Assembly: GCA_023228025.1 (NCBI GenBank)
Contig: JALOCD010000095.1
Location: 1 to 17,103 of the forward strand
Reading direction: 5' to 3'
Origin: Prolixibacteraceae bacterium
GTDB taxonomy: Bacteria > Bacteroidota > Bacteroidia > Bacteroidales > Prolixibacteraceae
Length of the DNA stretch: 17,103 bases
The stretch's first letter is position 1. The number at the start of each line of letters is the position of its first letter. Made by a program: the position numbers and the translations under genes. Shown here piece by piece: positions 7,222-14,612 of this stretch. Below the pieces are notes generated by a model. That model did not search any database and was not told the DNA's origin. It saw only the letters and a list, made by a program, of their open reading frames with translations.

Positions 7222-8511
7222 ATGAAGGTATTGATGTTTGGCTGGGAATTTCCTCCTCATATTAGCGGTGGATTAGGGACAGCAAGTTTTGGCCTGACAA
7301 AAGGATTGGCGCAATTCGACGACATAGAAGTGCTCTTTGTCGTTCCCAAGGCATACGGTGACGAAGATGATACGGCTGTCGAGAAAATCATTGGCGCCAA
7401 CGAGATCACGATCACTCGAAAGCATGTCAATATTCACCATATTGACAAGAAAATAGACGTTTCTGAAGTAAGGTCCAACCTTATTCCTTATTCCGATCCT
7501 GAAGAATTTTGGCATCTAACCCAGCAAAGATTGTCTGCATCCACCAGATTTGTACAAACGGATGCGCAGGGAAAAATTCCATTTTCGGGGAAATATGGCG
7601 CCAATCTCCTCGAAGAGATTGCCAACTACGCAATCGTTGCCGAATACATTGGCCGCGAATACGACTTTGATGTCATTCATGCCCACGATTGGTTGGCTTA
7701 TCCTGCCGGGATTGCTGCCAAGCGAGTAAGCGGAAAACCACTGGTTATCCATGTTCATGCGACCGATTTCGACCGCAGTGGTGGTAGCGTCAACCCCAAA
7801 GTTTACGCACTCGAAAGGGAAGGGATGGAGATTGCAGATCAAATCATTACCGTGAGCAACCTCACCAAGAAAATTGTCATTGAGAAATATGGCATCAATC
7901 CTGATAAGATAACCACTGTCTACAATGCCGTCGAACCGGTTGAAAACAAGGAAACAGAGCTGCTTAAAAGGGGTATCAACGACAAAATTGTCACCTTTCT
8001 CGGCAGGATTACCATGCAAAAAGGTCCTGAATATTTCATCGAGGCTGCCTATCAGGTTCTAAAACGCACTGATAACGTGCGTTTTGTGATGGCCGGAAGT
8101 GGTGACATGATGGAAAAGATGATTCGCCGAACGGCCAGGCTCGGTATATCTGACCGGTTCCATTATACCGGTTTCCTGAAAGGGGATGATGTCTTTGAGA
8201 TGTTCCGTTTGAGTGATGTGTACGTGATGCCTTCAGTTTCCGAACCCTTTGGCATCTCTCCATTGGAAGCGATGATGACAGATGTTCCGGTCATAATCTC
8301 CAAACAATCGGGTGTTGCCGAAATTCTGACCCATGCAATCAAAGTCGACTTTTGGGATATCAATGCCATGGCAGATGCCATCTACGGGATCATCAAATAC
8401 CCGGCCCTTTCCGCAATGTTCAGGAAGTTCGGAAGGGTAGAGGTCGATAGCCTGCAGTGGAAACATTCAGCAGCACACGTTCGTGAAGTATACAAAAAAG
8501 CAATCAGTTAA
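7222..8511 (+). CDS. GT4 glycosyltransferase, probable alpha-glucan (glycogen) synthase
   Basis: This is a 429-residue GT-B glycosyltransferase of family GT4. The N-terminal half has the glycogen-synthase-like MFGWEFPPHISGGLGTAS (5-22) and VIHAHDWLAYPAG (151-163). The C-terminal half has the nucleotide-sugar site: FLGRITMQKGPE (Arg262, Lys267) and SEPFGISPLEAM with the E-x7-E pair Glu341 and Glu349. No signal peptide or membrane segment is visible. It is set between a debranching enzyme (10 bp upstream) and a GH57 protein (24 bp downstream), so chain elongation of an intracellular alpha-glucan is the likely role (inference from context). The sugar donor cannot be read from the sequence. It is not a classical GT5 GlgA in length or in its C-terminal motifs. 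Confidence 0.87.
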   Translation: MKVLMFGWEFPPHISGGLGTASFGLTKGLAQFDDIEVLFVVPKAYGDEDDTAVEKIIGANEITITRKHVNIHHIDKKIDVSEVRSNLIPYSDPEEFWHLTQQRLSASTRFVQTDAQGKIPFSGKYGANLLEEIANYAIVAEYIGREYDFDVIHAHDWLAYPAGIAAKRVSGKPLVIHVHATDFDRSGGSVNPKVYALEREGMEIADQIITVSNLTKKIVIEKYGINPDKITTVYNAVEPVENKETELLKRGINDKIVTFLGRITMQKGPEYFIEAAYQVLKRTDNVRFVMAGSGDMMEKMIRRTARLGISDRFHYTGFLKGDDVFEMFRLSDVYVMPSVSEPFGISPLEAMMTDVPVIISKQSGVAEILTHAIKVDFWDINAMADAIYGIIKYPALSAMFRKFGRVEVDSLQWKHSAAHVREVYKKAIS

Positions 8512-8535
8512 GTTACATCGATAATCGTTCAAACC

Positions 8536-9915
8536 ATGAAGACAATCTGCCTAAATTTTCAGATTCACCAACCATTTCGCTACCGCAAGTATCGTTTTTT
8601 CGATATCGGGAATGATTCCTATTATTACGATGACTATGCCAACGAGACAATTATGCGCAAAATTGCAGACAATTGCTATCTGCCTGCCAACCATATTCTT
8701 CTGAAGCAAATCAAAAAGAGTAAGGGAAAATTTAAAGTTTCATTCTCTATTTCAGGCGTGGCTTTGGACCAATTCAGATTGTATGCCCCCGAAGTAATCG
8801 ACTCCTTCAAAGAGTTGGCGGCCACCGGGGCAGTAGAATTTCTTTCAGGCACATTCGCCAATTCACTGGTATCCATGGTCGATGAACAGCTTTTCGCCAA
8901 ACAGGTCAAGATGCACGACGACCTGATCGAAGAACTCTTTCAACAAAGGCCAAAAGTCTTTAGAAATTCTGAGCTCATTTACTCCGATGAATTGGGCGAC
9001 CTTATTTACCGCATGGGTTTTGAGACAATCCTCACCGAAGGCGCCAAACATATTCTTGGTTGGAAGAGTCCTAATTTTCTCTACTGCAATGCACTAAATC
9101 CGAGACAAAAAGTCTTGATGCGCAACCACAGGCTAAGCGACGACCTTTCTTTCCGTTTCTCCAACTCCTCCTGGAGCGAATATCCGCTTACTGCATCCAA
9201 GATGACAAGCTGGCTTGTTGATCTTCCAAAACAAGAGGAGATCGTAAACATCTTCCTCAATTACGAGACTTTTGGGGAGATACAAAAGAAAAATTCAGGG
9301 ATTTTTGACTTCCTCGATTCCCTCCCCGAAATGATCTTAAAGACTAAGGAACTAACGTTCTCCACACCCAGTGAAGCTGTCAAAATGCTTCAGCCGGTCT
9401 CATCTGTACATGTACTTCATCCAATTTCATGGGCAGACGAGGAGAGAGACCTCTCTGCCTGGCTTGGCAATGAACTTCAAAAAGAGGCATTTAATCACCT
9501 CTATGCGCTCAAGGAGAGAGTCAAACAATGTACCGATCCTCAAATTACCAAAGACTGGATCTACCTTCAGTCCAATGACCACCTCTACTACATGTGCACA
9601 AAATTCTTCTCTGATGGTGAAGTCCATAAATTTTTCAATCCATTCGGCAGCCCATACGAAGCCTTTATCAACTACATGAATGTATTGAGCGATTTTACCC
9701 TACGATTGAATAAATTGGTTCCTATATCAGAAAATGAAGCGGAATTGACAAAACTTAGGCTGTCAATTAAAGAAAAATCCAGGAAGCTCGAAGAGGCTGA
9801 ACAGTTAATAAAAAAGCTTAGTTCAACCACGCTGAAGGCCGCTAAACCAAAAGCAAAGGCAACAAAAAAAGTTGAACCAATTCCAAAATCTTCCAGGAAA
9901 AAGGGCTCCAAATAA
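8536..9915 (+). CDS. GH57 alpha-amylase-like protein with basic C-terminal tail
   Basis: The 459-residue protein belongs to glycoside hydrolase family 57, whose members cleave or transfer alpha-glucans or make branches. Motif I is HQP (11-13), and the nucleophile motif is VFRNSELIY with Glu146. The region expected to hold the acid/base aspartate reads FLNYETFGE, so Asn242 stands where characterised enzymes have Asp. Conserved stretches HILGWKSPN (172-180), RFSNSSWSEYPLTA (207-220) and HPISWADEERDLSAWLGN follow. Residues about 404-431 look like a coiled-coil helix. Residues 434-459 are a disordered tail with ten Lys and one Arg in 26 residues. The protein may be a weak enzyme or a non-catalytic glucan-binding partner. 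The membership call is firm; the activity is not. Confidence 0.88.
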   Translation: MKTICLNFQIHQPFRYRKYRFFDIGNDSYYYDDYANETIMRKIADNCYLPANHILLKQIKKSKGKFKVSFSISGVALDQFRLYAPEVIDSFKELAATGAVEFLSGTFANSLVSMVDEQLFAKQVKMHDDLIEELFQQRPKVFRNSELIYSDELGDLIYRMGFETILTEGAKHILGWKSPNFLYCNALNPRQKVLMRNHRLSDDLSFRFSNSSWSEYPLTASKMTSWLVDLPKQEEIVNIFLNYETFGEIQKKNSGIFDFLDSLPEMILKTKELTFSTPSEAVKMLQPVSSVHVLHPISWADEERDLSAWLGNELQKEAFNHLYALKERVKQCTDPQITKDWIYLQSNDHLYYMCTKFFSDGEVHKFFNPFGSPYEAFINYMNVLSDFTLRLNKLVPISENEAELTKLRLSIKEKSRKLEEAEQLIKKLSSTTLKAAKPKAKATKKVEPIPKSSRKKGSK

Positions 9916-9939
9916 ACAGCCTAATGTGAAGAAAATGTT

Positions 9940-9978
9940 ATAAATACGGAATCATTTTACAAATGGTTCCGTATTTAT
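9940..9978. terminator. Strong hairpin after the GH57 gene, likely terminator
   Basis: ATAAATACGGAA (9940-9951) and TTCCGTATTTAT (9967-9978) are perfect 12-bp inverted arms around a 15-base loop. The stem can extend by one pair outward and by up to three inward. It begins 24 bases after the GH57 stop. A clean T-run is lacking on the plus strand, so a terminator, a processing signal or a transcript-stabilising stem are all possible. It would separate the debranching-GT4-GH57 transcript from the phosphorylase gene. Confidence 0.55.
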
Positions 9979-10023
9979 ATTAAAATGATGGCTGAAAATG
10001 GTATCATTGCAATTCAAAAAATT

Positions 10024-10040
10024 GACACCATAGAGGTGTC
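10024..10040. promoter_or_regulatory. Small hairpin or operator-like palindrome before the phosphorylase gene
   Basis: GACACC (10024-10029) and GGTGTC (10035-10040) are perfect inverted arms around ATAGA. Imperfect pairing continues outward (CAAAAAATT left, ATTCTTG right). It ends 24 bases before the phosphorylase ATG, where it could be a regulator site or a leader structure. No binding protein can be assigned. Confidence 0.35.
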
Positions 10041-10064
10041 ATTCTTGTTAATATATTTGAAAGA

Positions 10065-12659
10065 ATGGAAGAGACCTATTTTAAGAATCTGAGACAACCC
10101 GAAAATAGCAACCCAACCTGGAAAAAAATCATTGTTGAATCCGCCTTACCGGCCGAACTCGCCTCCCTGCGAACTATCTCCAGAAACCTTTGGTGGGTCT
10201 GGAATGTAGATGCCAGGGCGCTATTCAACGAAATTGATCCGGTGATTTGGGAAAAATGCGAACACAACCCGATCATTTTATTGGAACAAACCAGTCACGA
10301 CCGATTTGTTGAACTAAAGTCGGATGAAGCGTTCGTACTCAGAATGAAATCTGTTGAAATCCAATTCAACAAGTATCTAAAGGAAAGGAAGAAATTACGC
10401 GGACCGAAAATTGCCTACTTCAGTATGGAATTTGGTCTTCACTCGAGTCTGAAAATATACTCCGGCGGACTGGGTGTTCTGGCCGGCGATTACCTGAAAG
10501 AGGCCAGCGACTCAAAGGTGGATATGACGGCAATAGGACTGTTGTACCGTTATGGCTATTTCAAACAGGTTATATCCACCAATGGAGAACAACTTGCCAC
10601 ATACGAACCCGAACATTTTTCAAAGATACCTATTCAACCCGCCCTCGACGAGAAGGGAGATTGGATCATTGTCGAAATAAAAATGCCGGATCGTATCGTG
10701 TTGGTCAGGGTCTGGTATGTTAATGTCGGAAATGTCAAACTCTACCTGTTGGATACCGATACGGAAAACAACCAGGAAGAGGACCGTACCATTACCCACC
10801 ATCTGTATGGCGGCGATAATGAAAACAGGCTGAAACAAGAGATGATACTCGGCCTGGGTGGAATAAGGGCATTGGAAAGACTTGGAATTCAGTCTGATAT
10901 TTACCACTGCAACGAAGGACATGCCGCCTTTATCGGCCTCGAACGCATCTCCAACATTAAGAACAAGTCTTCACTGAATTATTCCGAAGCCAAAGAGGTA
11001 GTCAGGGCCTCAACCTTGTTTACAACCCATACCCCTGTTCCTGCCGGACATGATTCATTTCCGGATGATCTCTTTAAATCCTATATGAATCCGGTAGCCG
11101 TTCAACTTGGAATTACCATGGATGAGCTGATGCTACTTGGTAAAGCCGACAGCAACGAAGGAAAGTTCAACATGAGTTTTCTGGCCGCAAATCTCTCACA
11201 ATCAATCAACGGCGTAAGTAAACTTCATGGCGATGTAAGCAAACAACTGCTTAGCGAACTTTACAGAGGCTTCCTGCCCGAGGAGCTGGATAACATCGGA
11301 TACGTCACCAATGGGGTACATTATCCAACATGGGCTGCTACCGAATGGAAGGCTGTACACGATCAAATCCTCTCAGCAGAGGAGATGGCGGATGATATCC
11401 ACGAGTATGAAGAGGGCGGAGAGTTGCGGGCCTGGAGAAACATTTACAAAGTTCAGGACAAGCTAATCTGGGATACCAAGTCAAAACTTCGCGAGCAACT
11501 GATTGAATACATCAAAAGAAGGTTCACCGACATTAATATCCAGCGGAACGAAAATCCGAAATATATTTCTGAAGCCATTTCGAAACTGAACCCAAGAGCC
11601 CTCACCATTGGATTTGCCAGACGTTTTGCCACTTACAAAAGGGCACACCTCCTTTTCAGGGACCTGGACCGTTTGGCAAAGATCATCAACAACCCCGACC
11701 GGCCGGTACAGTTTCTTTTCGCAGGAAAGGCGCACCCTGCCGATAAAGCCGGTCAGGATTTGATTAAATACATCATTGATATTTCAAAACGTCCTGAATT
11801 TATTGGCCGTATCCTCTTTATTCAGAATTACGACATGAACATCGCCAAGATGCTTGTTCAGGGGTGCGATGTTTGGATGAATACACCTACCAGGCCACTC
11901 GAAGCTTCAGGTACTTCAGGCGAAAAAGGGGTCATGAACGGTACGCTTCACTTTTCTGTATTGGATGGCTGGTGGGTCGAAGGCTACAGGCAAGACGCCG
12001 GCTGGGCATTGCCATTGGAAAATTCCTTCGACAATCCGGGACTTCAGGATGAACTCGATTCTGAAGCCATTTACGGAATCCTCGAAAACGAAATAGTACC
12101 CGCTTACTATTACCGCAATGACAAAAATATCCCGGTCCTTTGGGTCGACTTCATCAAAAACACTTTTGCAGAAGTAGTGCCGCTGTTCACCACCAAAAGG
12201 ATGATGAAAGATTACTTTACACGTTACTATCTTCCCCAGGCTCACAGAACCGGACTCCTTGTTGCGGATAATTTCAAAGAGGCAAAAAATTTGGCGGCCT
12301 GGAAATCAAAAATACTTGATTCCTGGAATACCATCGAGGTAAAAAACATCCAGGTGGCTGATGGTATCACAAATACTTACGAAATGGGGAAAGCATATCC
12401 GTCACGGGTTACCCTCGATTTAAAGGGTCTTTCTGCCAAAGAAATCGGTGTTGAATTAATTGTCGCCACGGGAACTGATCAACCCCATTTTGTGGCTAAA
12501 TATGATTTTTCAGTTGAGAAAGAATCAGATAACCTGGCCCACTATCTGCTTGAGCTAACCCTGAAAAAGCCAGGCAGCTACAACTATGGATTAAGGATAT
12601 ATGCCAAAAATATTGCCTTGCCCAATCGCCAGGACTTCCGGTTACTGAAATGGCTTTAA
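10065..12659 (+). CDS. glgP: Alpha-glucan (glycogen) phosphorylase, GT35 with DUF3417 N-terminus
   Basis: The enzyme releases glucose-1-phosphate from the non-reducing ends of glycogen or maltodextrin with a pyridoxal-phosphate cofactor. The 864-residue protein is of the bacterial/archaeal short type. A DUF3417 region (about 28-105) includes LRTISRNLWWVWNVDARALF. The catalytic core starts at YFSMEFGLHSS, followed by YSGGLGVLAGDYLK, HCNEGHAAF, TTHTPVPAGHDSF and GFARRFATYKRAHLLF. The cofactor motif EASGTSGEKGVMNG carries the PLP lysine, Lys621. A C-terminal beta-rich extension (about 750-864) follows. Catalytic motifs look intact. It lies 149 bp after the GH57 gene, beyond a strong hairpin, so it may have its own promoter. 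Its products would feed the debranching enzyme with limit dextrin. Confidence 0.95.
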   Translation: MEETYFKNLRQPENSNPTWKKIIVESALPAELASLRTISRNLWWVWNVDARALFNEIDPVIWEKCEHNPIILLEQTSHDRFVELKSDEAFVLRMKSVEIQFNKYLKERKKLRGPKIAYFSMEFGLHSSLKIYSGGLGVLAGDYLKEASDSKVDMTAIGLLYRYGYFKQVISTNGEQLATYEPEHFSKIPIQPALDEKGDWIIVEIKMPDRIVLVRVWYVNVGNVKLYLLDTDTENNQEEDRTITHHLYGGDNENRLKQEMILGLGGIRALERLGIQSDIYHCNEGHAAFIGLERISNIKNKSSLNYSEAKEVVRASTLFTTHTPVPAGHDSFPDDLFKSYMNPVAVQLGITMDELMLLGKADSNEGKFNMSFLAANLSQSINGVSKLHGDVSKQLLSELYRGFLPEELDNIGYVTNGVHYPTWAATEWKAVHDQILSAEEMADDIHEYEEGGELRAWRNIYKVQDKLIWDTKSKLREQLIEYIKRRFTDINIQRNENPKYISEAISKLNPRALTIGFARRFATYKRAHLLFRDLDRLAKIINNPDRPVQFLFAGKAHPADKAGQDLIKYIIDISKRPEFIGRILFIQNYDMNIAKMLVQGCDVWMNTPTRPLEASGTSGEKGVMNGTLHFSVLDGWWVEGYRQDAGWALPLENSFDNPGLQDELDSEAIYGILENEIVPAYYYRNDKNIPVLWVDFIKNTFAEVVPLFTTKRMMKDYFTRYYLPQAHRTGLLVADNFKEAKNLAAWKSKILDSWNTIEVKNIQVADGITNTYEMGKAYPSRVTLDLKGLSAKEIGVELIVATGTDQPHFVAKYDFSVEKESDNLAHYLLELTLKKPGSYNYGLRIYAKNIALPNRQDFRLLKWL

Positions 12660-12669
12660 TCTGACCTGA

Positions 12670-13425
12670 TTACAACTTATTGTAAAGGAGCTTGTTGAGG
12701 AGATCTTCCTTGTATTTGGGCGATACCCTCAGCAACTCCCCTGTTTTTAACTCGACCATCCCACCCTTGGCTTTGATGTATCGGACAACATTAGCCATAT
12801 TTACCAGGTGACTCCGGTGAATCCTAATGAAACCCAAGGGTGTCAGTAGCTTTTCGAACTCCAAAAGGGTTCTGCTGACGATTTTTTCATCCCCCTCATG
12901 GAATAGTATCCTGGTATAATTTCGCATCCCTTCACAACGGATAATTTTGTCCACCTCAATGATGGCAAAACCATTTAACTCAGGTAAAGCAATGGTCTTG
13001 GCCCCCTGCTCAACATGCGACATAAGATTGGCTTTAAGTGCATTGACAGCTACTTTGGTCTCGATTTTTTTTATTTTAGGAATCCGGCCAACCGTTTTTA
13101 TAAGTTCTTCCACATTGATGGGTTTGACCAAATAGTCGAAAGCCGAGTATTTGAAGGCTTTTATGGCATACTCACTATATGCTGTTATAAAGATGATCTT
13201 GAAATCAATTTTCTTTAACCGATCCAACAGATCAAATCCGGTACCGTCGGGCATACTGATATCCAAAAAAACCAAATCCGGGTTTTCACGCTCAATAAGA
13301 ATCGCACCTTCTACAACAGAACTTGCCTCACCCAACAGTTCAATATTTCCTATTGTCTTCCTCAGAATCTCCTTTAAAACCATTCTGGAGATTGAATCAT
13401 CATCAATTATTACGGCTTTTACCAT
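12670..13425 (-). CDS. LytTR-family response regulator
   Basis: This is a 251-residue two-domain regulator. The receiver domain (1-120) has the acidic pocket IIDDDS (6-11), the phospho-acceptor Asp55 in LVFLDISMPDGTG, Thr81 and Lys101 (FDYLVKPI). The LytTR DNA-binding domain follows (about 147-250), with RCEGMRNYTRILF, SRTLLEFEKLL and GFIRIHRSHLVNMANV. It would bind promoter DNA after phosphorylation by a sensor kinase. I chose the Met at 13425, because receiver domains begin with this MVKAVIIDDD stretch; the longer in-frame start at 13452 adds nine non-conserved residues. No histidine kinase is adjacent, so it is an orphan here. It converges on the phosphorylase gene with only 10 bases between the two stops. 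Confidence 0.93.
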   Translation of the reverse strand: MVKAVIIDDDSISRMVLKEILRKTIGNIELLGEASSVVEGAILIERENPDLVFLDISMPDGTGFDLLDRLKKIDFKIIFITAYSEYAIKAFKYSAFDYLVKPINVEELIKTVGRIPKIKKIETKVAVNALKANLMSHVEQGAKTIALPELNGFAIIEVDKIIRCEGMRNYTRILFHEGDEKIVSRTLLEFEKLLTPLGFIRIHRSHLVNMANVVRYIKAKGGMVELKTGELLRVSPKYKEDLLNKLLYNKL

Positions 13426-13581
13426 GGTCAAATTAGTATCATAAGGGATCATACTGACATCGTTCGCGAAAAAACCCTGGAGTTCTTACGACAGTTTCAC
13501 AATTGCAGGTTCCATATAAACAAAGAAAGTTCAAAAAGGATTTAAAGAATTGAATAATTTTTCAAAAAAACGCAATTTCCC

Positions 13582-13845
13582 TTTAGAATCTGTTTAAATT
13601 TCTTACACAGAGAATTTATTACTCCATAATTAAACTAAAAATGGCTTTGAAATTCTCGTTTTAGTTAAAATACGCTTGAGGAAACAACGAGTTGCACAGA
13701 GAGAAAAATCGCAAGCGATTTTCCAACTCTGTGTAACTCCGTGGTTTCTCTCATGTAAACACCCAATTGTAGAAATTTCTATTAACCCTATATTTTCGAT
13801 TATAGACAATTATTCTCTGTGTAATATATTTAAACAGTCTCTTAA
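13582..13845. mobile_element. MITE-like element with terminal inverted repeats
   Basis: The ends are imperfect inverted repeats of 34 bases (13582-13615 and 13812-13845). Their core is 26 bases (13590-13615 and 13812-13837) and matches at 23 of 26 positions: ctgtttaaat and ttacacagagaat on the left are exactly reverse-complemented on the right, with three mismatched bases between. Inside are a 73-base palindrome (13678-13750) and an 8-bp stem AACTAAAA/TTTTAGTT (13633-13640, 13659-13666). No protein is encoded and no clear target-site duplication is visible. The layout fits a non-autonomous transposable element or a palindromic intergenic repeat. Mobility is inference. Confidence 0.55.
13678..13750. 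repeat. Large internal palindrome built on ACAGAG/CTCTGTGT repeats
   Basis: The left arm (13678-13712) and right arm (13715-13750) pair along nearly their whole length around a 2-base loop. Matched blocks include GTTGCACAGAG with CTCTGTGTAAC, and AAAATCGC with GCGATTTT. The outer blocks GAGGAAAC and GTTTCTC also pair. It would form a long cruciform or RNA hairpin. The CACAGAG / ACTCCGTGGTTTCTC wording resembles dispersed intergenic repeats that I recall from Bacteroidota genomes. Confidence 0.6.
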
Positions 13846-13871
13846 TTTAAGATATTTGTAAAAAAAAACGA

Positions 13872-14597
13872 ATGGCATCTATTCTCTGCTTGGAAACATC
13901 AACCGAAGTCTGTTCAGTGGCATTGGCCGTGAATGGAACCATTGTTGAGGAACGTGAGGATAAGAGTGGCAAGAATCATGCGCTATTGCTCACCTGCTTT
14001 GCGGAAGAGGTTATGAAGGCCCAAAACCGGCCCTTTCATCAACTTGATGCCGTTGCGGTATCTGGTGGTCCAGGTTCCTACACTGGATTGAGAATAGGAG
14101 TCTCAACGGCAAAAGGTCTTTGCTACGCCGCTGCATTGCCCCTGATTGCCATCCCTTCATTGGAAGCCATGGCCCATCATGTTATTAACGATTTCCATGC
14201 TGCCGGAATTGGAAACAATGAGCCATTGTATTACTGTCCGATGATTGATGCCAGAAGAATGGAGGTATATGCTGCCATTTATGATCAAAAAATGCAATTA
14301 ATCAGAAACATACAGGCCGATATTATCGATCACCTCTCATTTTCAGAGTTCTTTTCCAACCACAAAATGCTGTTTTTTGGAAATGGCGCCGACAAGTGCA
14401 GGACGACCATCCAACATCCCAATGCACTTTTCCTGGACAATATAACTACCTCTGCCAGCCACATGGCGGAATTGGCTGAAGCTGCTTATCAAAATAAGAG
14501 GTTTGCGGATGTCGCTTATTATGAACCTTTCTACCTGAAAGATTTTGTAGCAACAATTCCGACAAAAAATATTTTTCATTCAAATACAATAGGGTAA
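13872..14597 (+). CDS. tsaB: tRNA N6-threonylcarbamoyladenosine (t6A) synthesis protein TsaB
   Basis: TsaB is the non-catalytic partner of TsaD, needed with TsaE and TsaC to make t6A at position 37 of ANN-decoding tRNAs. The 241-residue protein has the ASKHA-fold start ILCLETSTEVCSVAL (4-18), the diagnostic SGGPGSYTGLRIG (64-76) followed by STAKGLCYA, and MIDARRMEVYAAIYD in the middle. It lacks the metal-binding histidines of TsaD, as expected for TsaB. The start ATG at 13872 fits the family N-terminus. It is the first gene of a probable three-gene run: the next gene starts 15 bases after its stop. Its promoter would lie in or beside the MITE-like element. Confidence 0.93.
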   Translation: MASILCLETSTEVCSVALAVNGTIVEEREDKSGKNHALLLTCFAEEVMKAQNRPFHQLDAVAVSGGPGSYTGLRIGVSTAKGLCYAAALPLIAIPSLEAMAHHVINDFHAAGIGNNEPLYYCPMIDARRMEVYAAIYDQKMQLIRNIQADIIDHLSFSEFFSNHKMLFFGNGADKCRTTIQHPNALFLDNITTSASHMAELAEAAYQNKRFADVAYYEPFYLKDFVATIPTKNIFHSNTIG

Positions 14598-14612
14598 CAA
14601 GATGATTATCAC

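Larger units (their letters stand above)
13426..13871. other. 446-bp gene-free spacer between divergent genes
   Basis: The spacer separates the minus-strand LytTR gene from plus-strand tsaB. I see no credible coding region. About 264 bp of it is a MITE-like inverted-repeat element (13582-13845), listed separately. The part next to the LytTR gene (13426-13580) is AT-rich without a clear TAnnTTTG box on either strand. Promoters for both genes should lie here but are not recognisable. Confidence 0.7.

Noticed and set aside
7516..8019. 167-residue minus-strand frame inside the GT4 gene
   Set aside because: The plus strand carries clear GT4 motifs across the whole stretch. The opposite frame is a codon-bias shadow.
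13426..13452. Nine-residue longer start for the LytTR regulator
   Set aside because: The extra residues (MIPYDTNLT) precede the standard receiver start MVKAVIIDDD and are not expected in the fold.
13676..13861. 61-residue open frame between the LytTR gene and tsaB
   Set aside because: It lies across the palindrome and the right inverted repeat of the MITE-like element. Its sequence is dictated by repeat structure and has no family resemblance.
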